DNA of 64,000 nucleotides from SCGC-AAA076-P13 sp964276145. GTDB lineage: Bacteria; Pseudomonadota; Gammaproteobacteria; Magnimaribacterales; D2472. Under the pieces are notes generated by a model. The model made no database searches, had not been told where the DNA came from, and was given only the letters and a program-made list of their open reading frames with translations. A program made the translations under genes and the position numbers. The DNA is taken from assembly GCA_964276145.1 (NCBI GenBank), contig CAXYDN010000007.1, positions 310,001 through 374,000 on the forward strand, in the 5' to 3' direction. Numbering within the stretch: the stretch's first letter is position 1; every line of letters starts with the position of its first letter. Positions 59,178-64,000 of the stretch are shown piece by piece.

Positions 59178-60402
59178 TTTGGATATACCTTTTAAACATG
59201 GATTCAATTATGTGACTATCAATATTTTTAATATCTGGAGCTTTAATAAAATTTTTATCTTCAGACTTGATGATTGCTATATTCATTAGCATTTGTTTTA
59301 AATCTTCAGCAGATTTAAATCTTTCAATTTCTTCATCCGATAGCTGGTTAAGAAAAAGTTCTAATTTATGCTGAGTTTCATCTTTGAATAATTTTTCTTG
59401 AATTGAGCTGAGTGCCTTTTGCGACTCAATGACAATAATATTTAATGCTTTCTCGGCCTCAATAACTCTTTGACCATAATTATCCTGTGTAATCTTTTCT
59501 ATGTCATCAATTGAAAAAAGGTATGCTTGTTCTATATTTTTGATTTCCTCTTCTATATTTCTTGGTACAGATAAGTCGATTAAAAGCATAGGTTTATTTC
59601 TTCTAACCCTTAAAGCATTTTCTATGGAGCCCTTCCCTATTAGAGGCAAGTCTGTTGCTGCGGACGCTATGACAATATCAGCTTTTTCTAATTCATTGTG
59701 TAATTGATCTAGTGATGATGGAATAATCTCGAACCCATCTGTGATAGTTATTTTTTTTATGCTTCTATTAACAGCACTAATATTAGTAATACCTTTTTTT
59801 ATCAGCTCATCGATAATAGCGTGAGCTAACGATCCCGCGCCAAGAACAAGAATATTTTGACTTTGTGGATCTTCAAATATATTTTTAACCAAATTTAATG
59901 AAAGTCCACTTACAGACAACGGATTAAGTCCAATATCAGTTTTTGTTCTAACTCTTTTTACAATTTCTATAACTTTTTTTGTATAAGATAAAAGTTTTGG
60001 CTTCGCGATATTATTATTTTTAGCTATTTTTATAGCCTTTTTAAATTGTCCCAATATTTCTTGCTCACCAAGTACTTGAGAATCAATGCCTGAAGCTACC
60101 TTACACATATGAATTAAAGCATCTTGGTTAAAAAGAAAATAAAAACTTTTACTTGGTATACCTTTGGTACCAAAGAAATTTATAGTTTCTTTAAAAATAT
60201 TCTTTGCAAGACCTGGCTCAGCTACTAAATAAACTTCAGTTCTATTGCATGTAGAAATAGCAAAAAAAGAATCTATCCTATCTTTAAATTTTTCTTTTAA
60301 GAAACTATCTAATAAAATCTGGCTAGACTCATTTATAATGAATTGTTCTCTTTCAGAAACATTAGACGTTTTATGATTTATGCCGAATAACTGTAGTTCC
60401 AT
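59170..60402 (-). CDS. hemA: Glutamyl-tRNA reductase
   Basis: A 410-residue HemA, first enzyme of the C5 route to heme. The start LQLFGINHKTSNVSEREQF fixes the ATG; the nucleophilic Cys is in ISTCNRTEVYLVAEP; SGIDSQVLGEQEILGQFK and the NADPH site NILVLGAGSLAHAI follow. It uses Glu-tRNA-Glu. Its 5' end overlaps that of the divergent lolB by 23 bp, so each promoter must lie in the other gene. Confidence 0.97.
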   Translation of the reverse strand: MELQLFGINHKTSNVSEREQFIINESSQILLDSFLKEKFKDRIDSFFAISTCNRTEVYLVAEPGLAKNIFKETINFFGTKGIPSKSFYFLFNQDALIHMCKVASGIDSQVLGEQEILGQFKKAIKIAKNNNIAKPKLLSYTKKVIEIVKRVRTKTDIGLNPLSVSGLSLNLVKNIFEDPQSQNILVLGAGSLAHAIIDELIKKGITNISAVNRSIKKITITDGFEIIPSSLDQLHNELEKADIVIASAATDLPLIGKGSIENALRVRRNKPMLLIDLSVPRNIEEEIKNIEQAYLFSIDDIEKITQDNYGQRVIEAEKALNIIVIESQKALSSIQEKLFKDETQHKLELFLNQLSDEEIERFKSAEDLKQMLMNIAIIKSEDKNFIKAPDIKNIDSHIIESMFKRYIQNA

Positions 60403-60868
60403 CTTTAATAATAAGTTTTATTTAACACTTTTATGTGGGTTTTTGTTTTCATGTGCCAGTTCTAACCCGTCTTCAAATTTATATAATGACTTTAGTGGCA
60501 AAATATTACTAAAATCTCTTCAAAACCAACAAATCTCATATAACAGCAATATTATTATTTATGAGAATCGTTCCATTATACAGATTACGAAGCCTTTTAT
60601 TGGGAATGTAATGAATATTAAGCTTCACAGAGACAAGCCGATTGAAGTCAATCCCATAAAAAATGCTCAAAATCTTAAAAAACTTATAGAATTACATGAA
60701 AAAGATGTCCATGACTGGCTCTATGATTGTGTTATTAATAAAAATAGAATTAGTATTTATAAAAAAGATTTCTCTTTTTTTTGCTCTGAAGAAAATGGTA
60801 AATCAAACATTAAAATTAATAATAATTTTTATGAAATAACAGTAATTCTTTTAAAAAAAGATAGATGA
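60380..60868 (+). CDS. lolB: Outer-membrane lipoprotein receptor LolB
   Basis: A 162-residue predicted lipoprotein with signal FYLTLLCGFLFSC (lipobox Cys near residue 25), then a beta-rich LolA/LolB-like fold (ILLKSLQNQQISYNSNIIIYENRSIIQITKPFIGNVMNIKLH). Identity rests on the lipobox, size and position between hemA and ispE. It would receive lipoproteins from LolA. It is shorter than E. coli LolB (207). The only reasonable start lies inside hemA on the other strand. TATAAT at 60334-60339 inside hemA could be its -10. It overlaps ispE by 4 bases. Confidence 0.82.
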   Translation: MPNNCSSIFNNKFYLTLLCGFLFSCASSNPSSNLYNDFSGKILLKSLQNQQISYNSNIIIYENRSIIQITKPFIGNVMNIKLHRDKPIEVNPIKNAQNLKKLIELHEKDVHDWLYDCVINKNRISIYKKDFSFFCSEENGKSNIKINNNFYEITVILLKKDR

Positions 60869-61680
60869 ACAAAATATCAGTAAAATCACCTGCAAAACTT
60901 AATCTATATTTAAAAATAATTTCTAAATTACCAGATAATTATCATGAACTAAGTACGCGATTCCAATTAATAGATATCTATGATGATTTATCATTCTCGA
61001 ACACTGAATCAAATCATATTTCAGTTATTTGCTCAGATAATTCTATCAAAGAAGAAAATAATATTGTTTATAAAACAGCTATTCATATGCAAAAAATTAA
61101 TAATGGTGGTGGTGTAAAAATTGAATTAAATAAAGCTATTCCAACAGGGGCTGGTCTTGGGGGCGGGAGTTCAAATGCAGCATCAACGATTATATTGCTA
61201 AATAAGTTATGGGAAATGAATCTTAATTTAAGGCAGATGAAAGATATTGGCAGAGATATTGGAGCTGATGTACCCTTCTTCATTATTGGAAGAAACGCTT
61301 GTGCAACAGGTGTTGGAGATATCTTTGAAGAAATAGGCTCCGACAAATCAAATTATATTGTTATACATCCTAGAATTTTTAATTCTACAAAAGCTATGTT
61401 CGATAAATATGATGCTGCAAACTTAGATAAAAAAAATATGGGCATAGATAAACAAAATTCATTTTGGAGTATTTTTTTAAATGATAACGAGCAAGTTAAA
61501 ATTTTTTATGAGCAAAATATAAAAAAATATAAAATCTGTTTATCAGGAAGCGGTTCTTCAATGTTTATAAAATATAATGATGAGTTAGAAAAAGAGAAAA
61601 TTTTAAAAATAATTCCTTCTAATTGGAGATTCTTTGAAGCTAAACCATTACAATATTCGCCTTTAGAGGAGTTTGTGTGA
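60865..61680 (+). CDS. ispE: 4-diphosphocytidyl-2-C-methyl-D-erythritol kinase
   Basis: A 271-residue GHMP kinase with the start SVKSPAKLNLYLKI, the ATP loop IPTGAGLGGGSSNAAS (about 92-107), IGADVPFFIIGRNACATGVG and the C-terminal CLSGSGSSMF. It phosphorylates CDP-ME between the two steps catalysed by IspDF. It overlaps lolB by 4 bases; the tRNA-Gln gene begins 3 bases after its stop, so a processing cut is needed if they share a transcript. Confidence 0.96.
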   Translation: MNKISVKSPAKLNLYLKIISKLPDNYHELSTRFQLIDIYDDLSFSNTESNHISVICSDNSIKEENNIVYKTAIHMQKINNGGGVKIELNKAIPTGAGLGGGSSNAASTIILLNKLWEMNLNLRQMKDIGRDIGADVPFFIIGRNACATGVGDIFEEIGSDKSNYIVIHPRIFNSTKAMFDKYDAANLDKKNMGIDKQNSFWSIFLNDNEQVKIFYEQNIKKYKICLSGSGSSMFIKYNDELEKEKILKIIPSNWRFFEAKPLQYSPLEEFV

Positions 61681-61683
61681 CAT

Positions 61684-61758
61684 TGGGGTGTAGCCAAGCG
61701 GTAAGGCAACGGGTTTTGATCCCGTCATGCGTAGGTTCGAATCCTACCACCCCAGCCA
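61684..61758 (+). tRNA. tRNA-Gln (anticodon UUG)
   Basis: A complete 75-nt cloverleaf. The acceptor arm TGGGGTG/CACCCCA has U1-A72, as in bacterial tRNA-Gln. The D arm is GCC/GGC, the anticodon arm ACGGG/CCCGT with loop TTTTGAT (anticodon TTG at 61716-61718), and the T arm GTAGG/CCTAC with TTCGAAT. G is the discriminator and CCA is encoded. It sits between ispE and prs, the conserved gammaproteobacterial place. Confidence 0.98.
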
Positions 61759-61777
61759 TTCTAGAGAGGAAAAATAA

Positions 61778-62731
61778 ATGACAAAACAAGTTCTAGATTT
61801 ATTCACCGGAACAGCAAATCCAGAATTAGCTGATGAGGTTTCAAAAATCTTAGGTATTAAAATATCTAAAGCTGATGTTGGGTACTTTTCTGATGGGGAA
61901 ATAAAGGTTCAAATTGAGGATAATGTTAGAGGTCATGATACGTTTATTCTTCAGTCCACATGCGCTCCATCCAATAAAAATTTAATGGAATTAATGTTTC
62001 TTGCAGACGCGCTTAAAAGATCATCAGCGTCAAGAATAACTGCAATAGTTCCATATTATGGCTATGCCAGACAAGATAGAAGGGTCAGGTCCGCAAGAGT
62101 TCCAATAAGTGCAAAAGTAGTTGCTGATATGTTCTATTCAGTTGGTATTGATAGAGTTCTTACTGTAGACCTTCATTCGGAAACAATTCAGGGTTTTTTT
62201 GATATGCCTGCAGATAATGTGTATGCAACAAAATTGATGGTTGATGATATCAAAAAAAATAATCCTGATAATAATATTGTTGTTGTATCCCCTGATGTTG
62301 GTGGAGTGGTTCGTTCTAGGGCATTAGCAAAACAACTTAACGATGCTGACTTGGCAATTATTGACAAGAGAAGAGCTGCAGCAAATCAATCTGAAGTGAT
62401 GAATATTATTGGTGATATTGAAGGAAAAGTTTGTATTGTTCCAGATGATATTATTGACACTGCTGGTACTCTTTGTAATGCTGCAAAGGCTCTAAAAGAC
62501 CATGGTGCTGCTGGGGTTAAAGCTTATATAACTCACCCCGTTCTATCTGGTCCTGCTATAGAAAGACTAAATAATTCAGAAATAGACGAACTAGTTGTAA
62601 CAAATTCAATTCCATTGTCACATGAAGGCAAAAAATGCAGTAAAATACGCGTCATTTCTTTAGGTACTACAATTGCTGAATGTATCAAAAGACTAAGTAA
62701 TGAAGAGTCTCTGAGTGAGATGTTTATATAA
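61778..62731 (+). CDS. prs: Ribose-phosphate pyrophosphokinase
   Basis: A 317-residue PRPP synthase with VPYYGYARQDRRVRSARVPISAK, VDLHSETIQGFFDMPADNV, VVSPDVGGVVRSRALAK and the PRPP-binding loop VPDDIIDTAGTLCNAAKAL. It makes PRPP for nucleotides, His and Trp. A strong Shine-Dalgarno (GAGAGGAAAA) precedes the ATG. It lies 19 bp after the tRNA and 9 bp before rplY. Confidence 0.98.
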   Translation: MTKQVLDLFTGTANPELADEVSKILGIKISKADVGYFSDGEIKVQIEDNVRGHDTFILQSTCAPSNKNLMELMFLADALKRSSASRITAIVPYYGYARQDRRVRSARVPISAKVVADMFYSVGIDRVLTVDLHSETIQGFFDMPADNVYATKLMVDDIKKNNPDNNIVVVSPDVGGVVRSRALAKQLNDADLAIIDKRRAAANQSEVMNIIGDIEGKVCIVPDDIIDTAGTLCNAAKALKDHGAAGVKAYITHPVLSGPAIERLNNSEIDELVVTNSIPLSHEGKKCSKIRVISLGTTIAECIKRLSNEESLSEMFI

Positions 62732-62740
62732 GAGGATATT

Positions 62741-63448
62741 ATGAGTGATCAAATAGTTTTAAATGCTGAAACAAGAGAAAGAACTGGCTCTAATAAAGCT
62801 AGAGTTATTAGAAAGGTTGACGGCATGGTCCCTGCTATAGTTTATGGAGATGAAAAAGAATCCTTAAATCTTAAGCTACATCTTAACGAACTTACTAAGG
62901 CATCTCAAAATGAACTTTTTTATACTCAGGTTTTATTAATTAAAAACGGTGACCTTGAGGAGAAAGTTGTTCTAAAAGAATTACAAAGAGATCCTGCTAA
63001 GGGAAAATTTCTTCATGCAGATTTTCAAAGAGTTTCCAGAAAAACTAAACTAAAAGTTATCATCCCAATGAATTTTATTAATGAAGAAGAATGCGTTGGT
63101 GTTAAAAATGATGGTGGTCTTATAACAAAAGCAATTAGAGAAGTTGAGATCATGTGTTTAGCTGGAAATATTCCTGAATCAATAGATGTTGATGTTACAG
63201 ATCTTGAGCTTGGAGCATCAATTAGACTAACTGAAGTATCTTTACCTGAAGGATCAGAGATTCCAGGATTAACTGAAGAAACTGATCAAATGGTTGTTTC
63301 TGTTAATGCGCCTAAAGCTGTTGAAGAAGAAGAACCAATTCTTGAAGATGGTGAAGAAGGCGAAGAAGGAGCTGCTGAAGAAGGTGAAGGCTCTGATGAA
63401 GAGACTAATTCAGAAGAAGCTGATAGCGAAGGATCTGAAGAGAGCTAG
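62741..63448 (+). CDS. rplY: 50S ribosomal protein L25 (CTC/TL5 type) with acidic tail
   Basis: A 235-residue L25 of the long, two-domain general-stress type. The 5S rRNA-binding domain (about 1-90) has NAETRERTGSNKARVIRK and MVPAIVYG; the second beta domain (about 95-190) has VEIMCLAGNIPESIDVDVTDLELGASIRLTEVSLPEG. The last ~45 residues are almost all Glu, Asp, Gly and Ser. It binds 5S rRNA. It is followed by pth, as usual. Confidence 0.96.
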   Translation: MSDQIVLNAETRERTGSNKARVIRKVDGMVPAIVYGDEKESLNLKLHLNELTKASQNELFYTQVLLIKNGDLEEKVVLKELQRDPAKGKFLHADFQRVSRKTKLKVIIPMNFINEEECVGVKNDGGLITKAIREVEIMCLAGNIPESIDVDVTDLELGASIRLTEVSLPEGSEIPGLTEETDQMVVSVNAPKAVEEEEPILEDGEEGEEGAAEEGEGSDEETNSEEADSEGSEES

Positions 63449-63453
63449 AAGCA

Positions 63454-64000
63454 GTGCATAAGCTTTGTTTTATTGGTCTTGGCAACCCAGGATCGAAATA
63501 TGACAATACTCGTCACAATATTGGTAAAGATTGGTTAATCAAATTAAGTGAATCTTATTGCGATAACTTTATTAAAAAATCCAAACTAGAAGCGGAAATA
63601 ACACAATCTAGGTCAGATGAAATTCTTTGGATAATTCCAGATAATTATGTGAATAATAGTGGTAAAACTATTTCTAAAGTAATCAAAAATACAAATCTAC
63701 CAAAAAATAAAATGATTATTCTTCATGATGATTTGGACCTTAATCCAGGGGAAGTAAGGTTAAAAGAAGGTGGAGGCCATGGTGGCCATAATGGATTAAG
63801 AGATATTTTTGAAAAAACAGGCTCAAAAGATTATATGAGAATTAGAATTGGCGTTGGTCATCCCGGAGATAAAGATCTTGTATCTGACTGGGTATTAAAT
63901 AAATTTCATCCTACAGATAAAGAATACCTTAATAAGGCATATGAGTTATTTGCATCAAACTTTGATTTAATATGTGATCAAGAATTCTCTCAAGCACAAA
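63454..64000 (+). CDS. pth: Peptidyl-tRNA hydrolase (partial at right edge)
   Basis: Starts at a GTG 5 bases after the rplY stop and runs off the window with 182 codons present. FIGLGNPGSKYDNTRHNIGKDWL carries the catalytic His (near residue 21), HDDLDLNPGEVRLKEGGGHGGHNGL the conserved Asp and loop, and RIRIGVGHPGDKDLVSDWVLNKF is typical. It frees tRNA from stalled peptidyl-tRNA. E. coli Pth is 194 residues, so only the extreme C-terminus is missing. Confidence 0.95.
   Translation, partial: MHKLCFIGLGNPGSKYDNTRHNIGKDWLIKLSESYCDNFIKKSKLEAEITQSRSDEILWIIPDNYVNNSGKTISKVIKNTNLPKNKMIILHDDLDLNPGEVRLKEGGGHGGHNGLRDIFEKTGSKDYMRIRIGVGHPGDKDLVSDWVLNKFHPTDKEYLNKAYELFASNFDLICDQEFSQAQ

Noticed and set aside
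1..64000. Mobile element, prophage, defence island or genomic island
   Set aside because: No transposase, integrase, phage or restriction gene, no att-like repeat at the tRNA-Gln 3' end, and gene order around every candidate site is the conserved housekeeping order.

Overview
The window is a dense, AT-rich stretch of bacterial chromosome made almost entirely of housekeeping genes. It has one tRNA, the RNase P RNA, short or negative intergenic gaps, and no insertion sequence, prophage, CRISPR array or defence island that I can see. Gene content and order are gammaproteobacterial: recA-fdxA-pcm-surE-ispDF-ftsB-eno-kdsA-pyrG matches the pseudomonad order with losses, and rpsF-rpsR-rplI-dnaB-alr, the dcw cluster, rplM-rpsI-petABC-sspA, kdsD-lptAB-rpoN, mreBCD divergent from gatCAB, hemA-prfA-prmC and lolB-ispE-tRNA-Gln-prs-rplY-pth are all recognisable. 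Strong AT bias, heavy gene overlap and missing members of conserved blocks suggest a streamlined marine gammaproteobacterium such as the SAR86 group. That assignment is inference; no marker was searched.

Layout. 1-2.6 kb: 3' end of proS, a thiolase, and recA with a LexA box. 2.66-10.3 kb: fdxA, then a leftward run (pyrG, kdsA, eno, ftsB, a fused ispDF, surE, pcm, DUF368). 10.4-14 kb: alr, dnaB, rplI, rpsR, rpsF. 14-29.6 kb: leftward division and cell-wall (dcw) cluster mraZ-ftsZ-rsmH-ftsL-ftsI-murE-murF-mraY-murD-ftsW-murG-murC-ddl-ftsQ-ftsA. 29.7-32.5 kb: rnpB, rsmI, a short LpoA-like lipoprotein and sspA. 32.5-37.1 kb: cytochrome bc1 (petABC), rpsI, rplM, zapE. 37.1-45 kb: degS-like protease, murA, ibaG, mlaC, then kdsD, lptA, lptB, rpoN, mgtE. 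45-53 kb: yhdP-like gene, mreDCB, gatCAB. 53-57.3 kb: MaoC-like dehydratase, acyl-CoA ligase, nitroreductase, selO. 57.3-64 kb: prmC, prfA, hemA, lolB, ispE, tRNA-Gln, prs, rplY and the start of pth.

How it works together. Most genes serve the envelope: peptidoglycan precursor synthesis (murA, murC-F, ddl, mraY, murG), isoprenoid supply for the lipid carrier (ispDF, ispE, possibly DUF368 for carrier recycling), division (ftsA, B, I, L, Q, W, Z, zapE), elongation (mreBCD), LPS/Kdo (kdsA, kdsD, lptA, lptB) and outer-membrane maintenance (lolB, mlaC, yhdP, degS).

Main points of interest. ftsZ has left the end of the dcw cluster and sits second, right after mraZ. Four 10-bp direct repeats upstream of mraZ look like a MraZ operator. 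MurD is about 67 residues short in its central domain and has Arg in place of the second P-loop Gly. FtsI has SSQ instead of SSN. murC is interrupted by one frameshift, probably a miscalled G. FtsQ, S18, LpoA and YhdP are all reduced. Seven convergent gene pairs end within 8 bp of each other or overlap, and three divergent pairs start within 14 bp of each other or overlap. I found no wholly new multi-gene system; the novelty lies in the rearranged and eroded cell-wall machinery.
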